Assembly (NCBI RefSeq): GCF_028657905.1
Contig: NZ_CP117782.1
Span: 2,108,001 to 2,172,000, forward strand
DNA: 64,000 nt
Reading direction: 5' to 3'
Source of the DNA: Burkholderia sp. FERM BP-3421
GTDB taxonomy: Bacteria > Pseudomonadota > Gammaproteobacteria > Burkholderiales > Burkholderiaceae
Shown here: positions 55,174 through 63,781 of the stretch, one piece after another
Position numbering within the stretch: position 1 is the stretch's first letter
Layout: each line of letters begins with the position of its first letter
Notes under the pieces: model-generated
What the model saw: only the letters and a program-made list of their open reading frames with translations
What the model was told of the DNA's origin: nothing
The model's database searches: none
Program-made: the position numbers and the translations under genes

Positions 55174-55923
55174 TCAGGCGCCGGCAGATTCGGTCGGGGC
55201 ACCCGACGGCAGCGGCGTGATCGGAATGTGCAGCCCGCACTCCCTGGTGTCGCGGGATTCCCACCACCAGCGGCCGGCGCGGCTGTCCTCGCCGGGGCGC
55301 ACCGCGCGCGTACAGGGCTCGCAGCCGATGCTCGGGTAGCCGCGCGCGTGCAGCGGATTCACCGGCACCTCGAAGGCCTTCAGGTACGCCCACACGTCGG
55401 CCTCGGTCCAGTCGGCGAGCGGATTGTACTTGGCGATGCCGCGCGCCTCGTCCCGCTCCTCCTCGTGCAGCTCCGCGCGCGTGACCGACTGCTCGCGGCG
55501 CTGGCCCGTCACCCATGCGTCGACCCCGGCGAGCGCGCGGTTGAGCGGCTCGACCTTGCGAATCGCGCAACAGCCCTTGCGCAGGTCGACGCTCTCGTAG
55601 AACGCGTTCAGGCCATGCTGCGCGACGTAGGCGTCGACCGCGTCCTGGCGCGGCTGGAACTGCTCGATCTCGTAGCCGTAGCGCTCGCGCACGCGGTCGA
55701 ACATACCGAGCGTCTCCGCATGCAGACGGCCCGTGTTCAGCGAGAAGATGCCGATCGCCACGCCTTTCGACAGGATCGCGTGCGTCAGCAGCATGTCTTC
55801 CGCCGCGAGGCTGCTCGCGAACTTCACGCGCGGATGCCGCGCGCCGATCGTCGCGAGCAGCGCGTCGAGGCGGGCGATCTTGTCGGCCAGTTCAGGCGCG
55901 ACGCCCGGCGCGACGGTATTCAT
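55174..55923 (-). CDS. cysH: Adenylylsulfate (APS) reductase
   Basis: 249 residues. The pair CC in KGCCAIRKVEPL and the pair C-x-x-C in GCEPCTRAV are the four 4Fe-4S ligands that mark the APS-specific type, and RECGLH holds the catalytic Cys. Reduces APS to sulfite. Overlaps the DUF934 stop (ATGA). Confidence 0.93.
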   Translation of the reverse strand: MNTVAPGVAPELADKIARLDALLATIGARHPRVKFASSLAAEDMLLTHAILSKGVAIGIFSLNTGRLHAETLGMFDRVRERYGYEIEQFQPRQDAVDAYVAQHGLNAFYESVDLRKGCCAIRKVEPLNRALAGVDAWVTGQRREQSVTRAELHEEERDEARGIAKYNPLADWTEADVWAYLKAFEVPVNPLHARGYPSIGCEPCTRAVRPGEDSRAGRWWWESRDTRECGLHIPITPLPSGAPTESAGA

Positions 55924-56459
55924 GCGCCCACCTTCTGCACGGCGCCATCGCGGCGGCGGAACAGCGGCGACGGATTGTCGACCGCGCCCTGGTAGCGCTG
56001 CGAGAACTCGCCGAACGCGTGCAGCGCGTCGTGGATGTCCTTGTCCGCGCGCACCGCGAACGCATCGAAGCCGCAGCGCGACATATAGAGCAGCTGGTCG
56101 CGCAGCACGTCGCCGAGGGCGCGCAGCTCGCCCGTCCAGCCATGACGCTCGCGCAGCAGGCGCGCGATGCTGTAGCCGCGGCCGTCGGCGAAACGCGGGA
56201 AATCGACGCCGATCAGCGCGATCCGATCGAAATCGGCCACCAGGTCGGCCGGTTCGCTGTCGGGCGCGAGCCAGACGCCGAGCGCGTCGCGGCTGCGGCC
56301 CGCGACGAGCGCGTCGCGCTCCGCCTGCCACAGCGCGAGCGGCACCAGCACCTTGCCGGCCGGCAGCGCGGCCGCCGCGGGCAGTGCGCCGTCCTCGGCC
56401 GCGCGCACGACCTGCCATGCATCCTCGGCCACCGCGCGGTTCTTGATAATCAAAGCCAT
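55920..56459 (-). CDS. DUF934 protein of the sulfite-reductase operon
   Basis: 179 residues: MALIIKNRAVAEDAWQVV at the start, RIALIGVDFPRFADGRGYSIARLLRER, and LRDQLLYMSRCGFDAFAVR. DUF934 proteins sit almost always between cysI and cysH in beta- and gamma-proteobacteria. Its exact role in sulfite reduction is not established. Confidence 0.9.
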   Translation of the reverse strand: MALIIKNRAVAEDAWQVVRAAEDGALPAAAALPAGKVLVPLALWQAERDALVAGRSRDALGVWLAPDSEPADLVADFDRIALIGVDFPRFADGRGYSIARLLRERHGWTGELRALGDVLRDQLLYMSRCGFDAFAVRADKDIHDALHAFGEFSQRYQGAVDNPSPLFRRRDGAVQKVGA

Positions 56460-56482
56460 CTGCTGATTCCTTGTAGCCGGTT

Positions 56483-58162
56483 TCACGCGTGCGCGGGCTG
56501 GCGCGCCGCATACACACGTTCCTTGAACGGCGCGAGGCCGATGCGGTTGTAGGTGTCGATGAAGCGCTCGCCGTCGGCGCGCTGCTCGACGAAGGTGTCG
56601 ACCAGCGTCGTGATCACGTCCGGCACCTCGTGCGCGGAGAACGACGGGCCGATCACCCGGCCGAGCCGCGCGCCGCCCGCGCCCGTGCCCTGCTCGCCGC
56701 CGAGCGACACCTGATACCACTCGGCGCCGTCCTTGTCGACGCCGAGGATGCCGATGTTGCCGACGTGGTGATGGCCGCACGAATTCATGCAACCCGAGAT
56801 GTTCAGCGACAGGTCGCCGAGATCGTACACGTAGTCGAGATCGTCGAAGCGCGCCTGGATCGCCTGCGCGATCGGAATCGACTTCGCGTTCGCGAGCGAG
56901 CAGAAATCGCCGCCCGGGCACGCGATGATGTCCGTCAACAGGCCGATGTTCGGCGTCGCGAAACCCTGCGCCTTGGCCTTTTCCCACAGCGCGTACAGGT
57001 CGCGCTTCTTCACGTTCGCGAGGATCAGGTTCTGCTCGTGCGACACGCGCAGCTCGCCGAACGAATACGCGTCCGCCCAGTCGGCGACCGCTTCCATCTG
57101 CGCATCGGTCGCATCGCCGGGGGCGGGCCCCGTCGGCTTCAGCGACAGCGTGACGGCCACGTAGCCCGCCACCTTGTGCGGCGCGACGTTGCGCTCGACC
57201 CAGCGGGCGAACGCCTTGTTGTCGAGCAGGCGCTGCTCGAACGACGCATCGGTGTCCGGCAGCTTCTCGTACGCCGGCGGTGCGAAATCGCGCGCCACGC
57301 GTTCGAGTTCGGCTTCGGTCAGCGTCGACGGACCGTCCTTCAGGTGCTGCCACTCTTCCTCGACCTGCTGCGAGAACTTCTCCGGCGACAGCGCCTTCAC
57401 GAGGATCTTGATGCGCGCCTTGTAGAGATTGTCGCGCCGGCCGTAGCGGTTGTAGACGCGCAGCACCGCCTCGCAGTACGTGAGCAGATGCCGCCACGGC
57501 AGGTTCTCGCGGATGATCGCGCCGACGATCGGGGTACGGCCGAGACCGCCGCCCGCGAGGATGCTCGCGACCACCTCACCCGCGTCGTTGCGCGACAGGT
57601 ACACGCCGAGATCGTGGATCTGCACGGCCGCGCGGTCGCTCTTCGCGCCCGACACCGCGATCTTGAACTTGCGCGGCAGCCAGGCGAACTCGGGATGGAA
57701 GGTCGACCACTGGCGCAGGATCTCGGCCCACGGACGCGGATCGATCGCCTCGTCCTGCGCGACGCCGGCGAACTGGTCGGCCGTGATGTTGCGGATGCAG
57801 TTGCCCGAGGTCTGGATCCCGTGCATCTGCACCGAGGCGAGCTTCGCGAGGATCTCGGGCGTTTCCTCGAGCTTGATCCAGTTGAACTGGAGGTTCGAAC
57901 GGGTCGAGAAGTGGCCATAGCCGCGATCGTGCTCGCGCGCGATCCGCGCCAGCATCCGCAGCTGGTCGCTGCGCAGGTTGCCGTACGGGATCGCGATGCG
58001 GTGCATGTACGCGTGGCGCTGCAGGTACAGGCCGTTCTGCAGCCGCAGCGGACGGAACTCCTCCTCGCTCAACTCGCCCGACAGGCGGCGGCGAACCTGG
58101 TCGCGGTACTGCGCGACGCGCTCGTCGACAATCGTCTGGTCGTATTGGTCGTACTGATACAT
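56483..58162 (-). CDS. cysI: Sulfite reductase, siroheme hemoprotein
   Basis: 559 residues, nitrite/sulfite reductase family. Siroheme/4Fe-4S ligands lie in ACPGGDFC and NISGCMNSCGHHH; substrate-site sequence SGNCIRNITAD is present. Reduces sulfite to sulfide. No CysJ flavoprotein is seen; such single-subunit enzymes usually take electrons from ferredoxin or another reductase. First gene of the cysI-DUF934-cysH-cysD-cysN-cobA operon. Confidence 0.92.
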   Translation of the reverse strand: MYQYDQYDQTIVDERVAQYRDQVRRRLSGELSEEEFRPLRLQNGLYLQRHAYMHRIAIPYGNLRSDQLRMLARIAREHDRGYGHFSTRSNLQFNWIKLEETPEILAKLASVQMHGIQTSGNCIRNITADQFAGVAQDEAIDPRPWAEILRQWSTFHPEFAWLPRKFKIAVSGAKSDRAAVQIHDLGVYLSRNDAGEVVASILAGGGLGRTPIVGAIIRENLPWRHLLTYCEAVLRVYNRYGRRDNLYKARIKILVKALSPEKFSQQVEEEWQHLKDGPSTLTEAELERVARDFAPPAYEKLPDTDASFEQRLLDNKAFARWVERNVAPHKVAGYVAVTLSLKPTGPAPGDATDAQMEAVADWADAYSFGELRVSHEQNLILANVKKRDLYALWEKAKAQGFATPNIGLLTDIIACPGGDFCSLANAKSIPIAQAIQARFDDLDYVYDLGDLSLNISGCMNSCGHHHVGNIGILGVDKDGAEWYQVSLGGEQGTGAGGARLGRVIGPSFSAHEVPDVITTLVDTFVEQRADGERFIDTYNRIGLAPFKERVYAARQPAHA

Positions 58163-58378
58163 TCGGGGACCCCAGGGTTTCTAGAATGACCGCGCGACGT
58201 CCTAGCCACGCCGCGCCCGAATCCTGCTCCGCCCGCACCGAGCCGGCCTCCCGCCGCCCGCTCATTTGCTAATGACGAAAACAGATATCCATATTTGAAA
58301 AACACTGGGGAATCGTAATAAACTCCCTTTATATTTCAAACGACTAAAAAATTCTGTCTATATGCGGAAGGGTTATAA
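58163..58378. promoter_or_regulatory. Divergent cysI / cysB promoter region
   Basis: 216 bp between divergent starts, with an AT-rich half (about 58265-58375) unlike the flanking coding DNA. This is where a CysB-type regulator would bind to activate cysI and repress itself. I do not assign exact sites. Confidence 0.6.
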
Positions 58379-59320
58379 ATGAACCTGCACCAGTTTCGCT
58401 TCGTGCGCGAGGCCGTCCGTCAGAATTTCAATCTGACGGAGGCCGCGAAGGCGCTGTACACGTCGCAGCCGGGGGTGTCGAAGGCGATCATCGAGCTGGA
58501 GGACGAGCTGGGCGTGGAGATCTTCACGCGCCACGGCAAGCGCGTGCGCTCGCTGACCGAGCCGGGCCGGATCATCCTCGCATCGGTCGAGCGGATCCTG
58601 CAGGAAGTCGAGAGCCTGAAAAGGGTCGGAAAGGACTATGCCGCGCAGGACCAGGGCAACCTGACGATCGCGGCGACGCACACGCAGGCGCGCTACTCGC
58701 TGCCGTCCGCGATCGCCGAATTCAAGAAGCGCTTTCCGAAGGTGCATCTGTCGATCCTGCAAGGGAGCCCGACCCAGGTGGCCGAGATGGTGATCCACGA
58801 CCAGGCCGACCTCGCGATCGCGACCGAGGCGATCGCCGACTACAAGGAACTGGTGTCGCTGCCCTGCTTCCAGTGGCACCACACAGCCGTCGTGCTGGCC
58901 GATCACCCGCTGCTCGAACGCAAGCCGCCGTCGCTCGACGATCTCGCGCAGTTTCCGCTGATCACCTACGACGACGCGTTCGCGGGCCGCAAGAAGATCA
59001 ACCAGGCGTTCGCGCTGCGCGGCCTGTCGCCCGACATCGTGCTGGAGGCGATCGACGCGGACGTGATCAAGACCTACGTCGAGCTGGGGCTCGGCGTGGG
59101 CATCATGGCCGATATCGCGTTCAACCCGGAGCGCGACCGCAACCTGCGCGCGATTCCGGTCGGCCATCTGTTCGGCAGCAACGTCACGCGGGTCGCGCTC
59201 AAGCAGGGCGCCTACCTGCGCAGCTATGTGTATACGCTCGTCGAGCTGCTGTCGCCGACGCTGAACCGGCGCTTGATCGAACAGGCGCTGAAGGGCGAGG
59301 CCGATACCTACGAGCTGTGA
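58379..59320 (+). CDS. cysB: LysR-type regulator CysB
   Basis: 313 residues: MNLHQFRFVREAVRQNFNLTEAAKALYTSQPGVSKAI is the CysB/Cbl helix-turn-helix form, with TRHGKRVRSLTEPG and AATHTQARYSLP in the inducer domain. Expected to activate sulfur assimilation genes with N-acetylserine or to sense sulfate/APS. Divergent from cysI, so autoregulation and operon control are likely. Confidence 0.93.
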   Translation: MNLHQFRFVREAVRQNFNLTEAAKALYTSQPGVSKAIIELEDELGVEIFTRHGKRVRSLTEPGRIILASVERILQEVESLKRVGKDYAAQDQGNLTIAATHTQARYSLPSAIAEFKKRFPKVHLSILQGSPTQVAEMVIHDQADLAIATEAIADYKELVSLPCFQWHHTAVVLADHPLLERKPPSLDDLAQFPLITYDDAFAGRKKINQAFALRGLSPDIVLEAIDADVIKTYVELGLGVGIMADIAFNPERDRNLRAIPVGHLFGSNVTRVALKQGAYLRSYVYTLVELLSPTLNRRLIEQALKGEADTYEL

Positions 59321-59539
59321 ACGGGTTGGGCATAGCCGTCGGGGCCTCGTCCGGCGTTCGGCGGCTACGACGGCTTCGCATGGCGCGGGCAGGTCGTCCC
59401 GGCAGGCAGCCGGACCAGGGGAAACGCACGGCGGGCGCGGAGCCGCGAACGGCCGCACCGCACCGCTTGCCCAGCCCGAGGTTTTCCGACATAATCCTTG
59501 GTTCGTCGCGTGCGCTCGTATGCGCAGACACACGGATCT

Positions 59540-59624
59540 GCCCAGGTGGTGAAACTGGTAGACGCAGGGGACTCAAAATCCCCCGCCGCAAGGCGTGCCG
59601 GTTCGATTCCGGCCCTGGGCACCA
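59540..59624 (+). tRNA. tRNA-Leu (anticodon CAA)
   Basis: 85 nt including an encoded CCA. Acceptor arm GCCCAGG/CCTGGGC, anticodon loop CTCAAAA closed by GGGGA/TCCCC giving CAA (UUG codons), a variable arm typical of class II tRNAs, and T arm GGTTCGATTCC. Its 3' end is the attachment site of the adjacent island. Confidence 0.97.
59600..59624 (+). other. Probable island attachment site (tRNA 3' end)
   Basis: The tRNA-Leu 3' segment is followed 162 bp later by a P4-type integrase gene in the same direction, the usual tRNA-island layout. A matching copy (attR) is not in this window. Confidence 0.45.
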
Positions 59625-59786
59625 TGACATAGTTCCGGGAAATTCCCGGAAGTCCCAAAACCCGCGACAGCACAAGGCTTCGCGGGTTTTTTCATTCCGG
59701 CAAAGTGCCGTGTGGTGCGTAGACAGCCGGGGGCAATATTGGGGGCAACTAACCCGAAATTGCCTTACCCGTCAGAAGTTGCCCCC

Positions 59787-60019
59787 GTGCCACTAACCGA
59801 TACAGCCATCCGGAACGCCAAGCCTGCCGACAAGCCCGTGCGCCTGTTCGACGGAGGCGGCCTCGATCTGGAAATCGCCCCGAGCGGGGGCAAGTGGTGG
59901 CGGCTCAAATACAGGTTTGGGGGCAAGGAAAAGCGCTACTCGCTCGGCGTCTACCCGGAAGTTGCATTGGCGACCGCACGGAAGAAGCGCGACGAAGCCC
60001 GTGAAAAGCTCGCTGCCGG
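59787..60019 (+). pseudogene. P4-type tyrosine integrase, N-terminal fragment
   Basis: From a GTG at 59787, about 77 codons encode PLTDTAIRNAKPADKPVRLFD and GGGLDLEIAPSGGKWWRLKYR, the DUF4102 arm-binding domain of P4/CP4-57 integrases. The frame is cut at 60020 by an IS element. No catalytic domain (R-H-R-Y) remains in the window. Confidence 0.88.
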
Positions 60020-60030
60020 AGAAGTAGAAA

Positions 60031-60830
60031 CTAAGCGGCCATGGCCAGCCGCTGCTTTGGCGTAAATCCGCCCAGGGCCATGTTCGGGCAGTCGTGATTT
60101 AAACACATCCAGTCGGTCGCGAAGCGCTGCATGTGGTCAAAGTCTTCCCAGTGGTACTGCGACAGCCATTCGTACCGCACGGTCCGGTTGAATCGTTCGA
60201 CATACGCATTCTGCTGAGGCTTCCCCGGCTGGATGTAGTCGAGCCTGATGCCGTACTGTCGGGCCCATTCGATGATCGCTGTGCTCAGGTACTCGGGCCC
60301 GTTATCGCACCGAATCGCCTTGGGTCTGCCGCGCCATCCGATGATCTGCCGCAACGCACGGATCACGCGTTCCGATGGCAATGAGCAGTCGATCTCGATG
60401 CCGAGTGCCTCGCGGTTGAAGTCATCGATCACGTTGAATAGCCGGATGCTGCGCCCGTCGGCCAGTTGGTCGTGCATGAAGTCCATCGACCAGACCTGGG
60501 ACGGCGCACGGCACCGCCAGCGGCTCCGGTACCTGCCGGACCAGCCGCTTGCGCGGCTTGATCCGCAGGTTCAGTTCCAGTTCGCGATAGATCCGGTACA
60601 CCCGCTTGTGATTCCAGCAGAAGCCCTTCACGTTGCGCAGGTACAGGAAGCACAGCCCGAAGCCCCAGTTCCGATGGTTGTCCGTCAGGCGCAGCAGCCA
60701 GTTTGCAATCTCGTCGTTCTCGGCGCTGCGCCGACTGACGTACCGATAACAGGCTTGGCTGATCCCGAATGCCTCACATGCCAGCCGGATCGAAATGCCC
60801 CGGCTGGACACCGCATGCATGGCCATCTCA
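60031..60830 (-). pseudogene. IS3-family transposase OrfB, frameshifted
   Basis: The N-terminal half (helical region to RQVPEPLAVP) and the DDE core (MDFMHDQLADGRSIRL, RCDNGPEY, QNAYVERFNRT) are in different frames. The shift lies at about 60490-60515. The three catalytic residues are present but no single frame covers the enzyme, so the element is probably not autonomous. Confidence 0.85.
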
Positions 60831-61112
60831 CGCCGGCAAGATAGCCTCAGTCTTTTTTGCGAGCGCCTCCGCCACGATCTCGGCCTTGATCTTCTCCTCG
60901 ACGTACATCTTGCGCAGCCGGGCATTCTCGGCCTCCAACTCCTTCATCCGCACGATCAGCGAGACGTCCATGCCGCCGTACTTCGAGCGCCATTTGTAGA
61001 ACGTCGCCGTGCTGATGCCCAGTTCCCCGCACAGGTCCGGCACCGACAGACCTGATTCCACGCGCTTGAGCGCGTCCATGATCTGGCTGTCCGTGAATCT
61101 TGATTTCTTCAT
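60828..61112 (-). CDS. IS3-family transposase OrfA
   Basis: 94 residues starting MKKSRFTDSQIMDALKRVE, a helix-turn-helix (GISTATFYKWRSKYGG) and leucine-zipper tail. Intact OrfA. It would normally fuse by -1 frameshifting to orfB. Confidence 0.88.
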   Translation of the reverse strand: MKKSRFTDSQIMDALKRVESGLSVPDLCGELGISTATFYKWRSKYGGMDVSLIVRMKELEAENARLRKMYVEEKIKAEIVAEALAKKTEAILPA

Positions 61113-61148
61113 GCTGTAGAACTCCCTCAACGAGAAAATTCTACTTCT

Positions 61149-61419
61149 GATCACCCCGGTTTTTCGGGGGGATTACCCACTTCGAAATCAGACCCGAAGA
61201 ATTCCGTCAGCCGACTTTTCATAACTGTGGTGGCCGTTAATACGGACGATCGAACCGTATATGCTCGACACTCTTCATGTCGGGATTGCCGTCCCTGAAC
61301 TCTTTCCAGACCGACTCCGCTGCCCTGTCCGGAAGGCGCATGTGTGGGTCGCCAGCCTAGCAGGCTCGACCAGTCCTATACATCGACCGACGCGGCCTTG
61401 CGACACTGGAACTTCCGAA
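61149..61419. other. Residual DNA between IS elements, one tiny ORF
   Basis: 271 bp with a GC hairpin (CCCCGGTTTTTCGGGG about 61155-61170). A 34-codon minus-strand frame at 61237-61341 (starts MRLPDRAAESVW, ends HIRFDRPY) reads like a true protein end but is too short to place. Confidence 0.35.
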
Positions 61420-61662
61420 TCAATCGTCCTCAAGCAAGATGGCGATGGCGAACAGAACGCCAGCGACAACCGCCCCCTGTGCAGCCCAAAGATTCTCTTG
61501 CGACGAAAGGGTTTGAAGCGACTTGATTGCCTTGTCTGCAGCCAACGGCAAAGCTGAAGCCGCGATCCCTGCCTGTGCAGATACGTGCCACATGACAGCG
61601 GAATATGCCGTCGCTGCCGCACCAATAGTCGCGGCGGTTCGCCGCATCGATTTTTTGAACAT
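61420..61662 (-). CDS. Small membrane protein of unknown function
   Basis: 80 residues from MFKKSMRRTAATIG, with two hydrophobic segments (about residues 10-32 and 58-76). Less GC-rich than the chromosome core. No family recognised; size and plan resemble holins or other small phage/island membrane proteins, which is not enough to name it. Confidence 0.45.
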   Translation of the reverse strand: MFKKSMRRTAATIGAAATAYSAVMWHVSAQAGIAASALPLAADKAIKSLQTLSSQENLWAAQGAVVAGVLFAIAILLEDD

Positions 61663-61734
61663 AGCGATGGCCTGTAGGCTTGAAGTTTCAAGTGGCCGAG
61701 TCAGCCTCGGGGGCTGCATCCGACGGTGAAATTT

Positions 61735-62445
61735 TTACACGGCTATACGCGTGTGCGCTACGGGTATCGACGCGTCCATGTACTGCTGCGCCGGGAAGGC
61801 TGGCAGTTGGGTCGGAATCAGGCGTACCGGTTGTATTGCGAAGAGCAGTTGCAGTTGCGCTCGAAATTGCCGAAGCGACGAAAGATGGTGGTGACGCGCG
61901 TGGCGAAGATCGTTCCGGTCAGGCCAAACGACGCTTGGAGTATGGATTTTGTGGCTGACCAGCTTGCTGATGGCTCGAAATTTCGCACTTTGACGATCGT
62001 GGATGTGTTCACGAAGGAGGCGTTGGCGATCGAAGTGGGGCAACGCTTGAAAGGCGAACACGTGGTATCCGCATTGAACCGAATCGCCGCTCGGCGCGGC
62101 GCTCCGCGGCATCTGTTTGTCGACAACGGCAGCGAGTTTTCCGGGCGCCTGCTCGATATGTGGGCGTACCACTACCAAGCAAAAATCGACTTCAGCCGAC
62201 CGGGCAAGCCGACGGACAATTGCCACATCGAGACGTTTAACGGATCATTCCGCGATGAGTGCTTGAACCTACATTGGTTCGAGACGTTGGGCGAAGCCAA
62301 AGCGATCGTCGAGGCCTGGCGCCGGGATTACAACGAGAGCCGTCCTCACTCTGCTCTCAAAGAGTTGGCACCAGCTGAATTCGCCCGTCAGCTGATGCCT
62401 TTGCCGGGTTCAACCAGACCCGAAACGCCGGAAAACTCGCTCTAG
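61735..62445 (+). pseudogene. IS3-family (IS407-like) transposase OrfB, 5'-truncated
   Basis: About 235 codons of the DDE domain: RYGYRRVHVLLRREGWQLGR, SMDFVADQLADGSKFRTL, FVDNGSEFSG and ETFNGSFRDECLN, ending PENSL. The N-terminal part and orfA are missing; coding identity begins abruptly near 61740. A relic of a second IS. Confidence 0.85.
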
Positions 62446-62523
62446 ATCTGGTCCGGGAAACCCAAGCGGATCAAACGCGGGAAAACTCGCTCTAGATCTG
62501 GTCCGGGAAACCCAAGCGGATCA
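62430..62523. repeat. 50-bp direct repeat at the 3' end of the OrfB relic
   Basis: A 44-bp block beginning GGAAAACTCGCTCTAGATC occurs at 62430-62473 and again at 62480-62523 without mismatch. The copy spans the OrfB stop, so the duplication includes the IS end. Confidence 0.9.
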
Positions 62524-62607
62524 CAAGTTGGAATGCCACGCTTTGTAGTGGTCTAATGAATCCGGACACTGATTTAGGCGAGAATGGTCGCCATGAAGAG
62601 GTGTCTG

Positions 62608-62916
62608 ATGAGCAAGCAACGACGTACGTTTTCCCCGGAGTTCAAACAGCAAGCCGCGTGTCTGGTGCTCGACCAGGGCTATAGCCATATAGAAGCAAGC
62701 CGCTCGGTCGGCGTCGGCGAGACGGTGCTGCGCCGCTGGGTGCAGCAACTTCAGATGGAACGCCAGGGCGTCACGCCGCAGGGCAAGGCAATCACGCCGG
62801 ATCAACAGCGTATTCAGTAACTCGAGGCGCGTATCGAACGCCTTGAGCGTGAGAAGGCCATTTTAAAAAAGGCTGCCGCGCTCTTGATGTCGGAAGGCAT
62901 CGAACGTACGAAGTAA
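62608..62916 (+). pseudogene. IS3-family OrfA with internal stop codon
   Basis: Starts MSKQRRTFSPEFKQQAACL, a helix-turn-helix protein. A TAA at 62818-62820 interrupts it where the family has Glu (IQ-stop-LEARIERLE). Beyond it the normal leucine-zipper tail and an A6G slippery site (about 62862-62870) continue to a stop at 62916. Confidence 0.85.
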
Positions 62917-63770
62917 TTGATCAGATTGGCGCAAGCGAATCGGTCGAGCTGATCTGCGCGGTATTCGACGTGTCGCGGTCCTGCCTGTATGCCCATCGAG
63001 GGCGAACCCGACGCGTTGATGCCGAGCGAATGGCACTGCGTAGCCGGGTACACGAACTATTCATCGAGAGTCGAAGCTCTGCTGGCAGTCGCAGCATCAT
63101 GGGCATGATGCGCGAGGAAGGTACGGCGATTGGCCGCTTCAAGGTCAGCCGCTTGATGGAAGAACTCGGGTTGATCTGCAAGCAGCCGGGCCGCCATGCC
63201 TACAAGCAGGCCACGGTCGAGCGGATCGATATCCCGAACCATCTCAATCGCGAATTCGAGGTTGGTACGCCGAATCAGGTGTGGTGTGGTGACATCACGT
63301 ATGTCTGGGCGCAGGGCCGTTGGCATTATCTGGCCGTAGTACTCGACCTGTTCACGCGTCGGGCTGTTGGCTGGGCGTTCTCGACACGCCCTGATGCCGA
63401 TCTGGTCGTGCAGGCGTTGGAGATGGCCTACGAGCAACGTGGTCGACCGCAAGGCTTGCTGTTTCACTCGGATCAAGGCGGTCAATATGCAAGCCGGAGA
63501 TTCCGTCAGCGCCTCTGGCGCTATCGGATACAGCAGAGCATGAGCCGTCGAGGAAATTGTTGGGACAACTCCCCGATGGAGAGGTTGTTCCGCAGCTTCA
63601 AGACCGAATGGCTACCGTCAGTGGGCTACATGTCGGCGCAGGAGGCACAGCGGGACATCAGCCACTACCTGATGCACCGGTACAACTGGATACGGCCGCA
63701 TCAGTTCAATGACGGACTGGCGCCGGCGGTTGCGGAAGAAAAACTTAATGCAGTGTCCGGGATTAGTTGA
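62913..63770 (+). CDS. IS3-family transposase OrfB
   Basis: About 285 codons, entered by -1 frameshifting from orfA; an internal ATG exists at 62970. DDE residues lie in CGDITYV, FHSDQGGQY and NSPMERLFRSFKTEW. The reading frame is intact, but expression as an OrfAB fusion is blocked by the orfA stop. Confidence 0.88.
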   Translation, partial: VIDQIGASESVELICAVFDVSRSCLYAHRGRTRRVDAERMALRSRVHELFIESRSSAGSRSIMGMMREEGTAIGRFKVSRLMEELGLICKQPGRHAYKQATVERIDIPNHLNREFEVGTPNQVWCGDITYVWAQGRWHYLAVVLDLFTRRAVGWAFSTRPDADLVVQALEMAYEQRGRPQGLLFHSDQGGQYASRRFRQRLWRYRIQQSMSRRGNCWDNSPMERLFRSFKTEWLPSVGYMSAQEAQRDISHYLMHRYNWIRPHQFNDGLAPAVAEEKLNAVSGIS

Positions 63771-63781
63771 CCACTACACAG

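Larger units (their letters stand above)
60020..61148 (-). mobile_element. IS3-family insertion sequence (damaged), inserted in the integrase
   Basis: About 1.13 kb bounded by a 10-bp inverted repeat AGAAGTAGAA (60020-60029) and TTCTACTTCT (61139-61148). It carries orfA and a frameshifted orfB on the minus strand. No clear target duplication at the two ends, so one flank has probably been rearranged; the integrase does not resume after it. Confidence 0.75.
62544..63778 (+). mobile_element. IS3-family element (IS3 subgroup), 1235 bp, damaged
   Basis: Terminal inverted repeats TGTAGTGGTC (62544-62553) and GACCACTACA (63769-63778) continue imperfectly for about 28 bp (left CCGGACACTG, right CAGTGTCCGG). 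orfA carries a nonsense codon; orfB is intact. It has no target duplication and is inserted in a LysR gene fragment on its right side. Confidence 0.85.

Noticed and set aside
59365..59673. Minus-strand ORF of about 100 codons across tRNA-Leu
   Set aside because: Its recognisable text is the antisense of a tRNA gene, a well-known spurious annotation.
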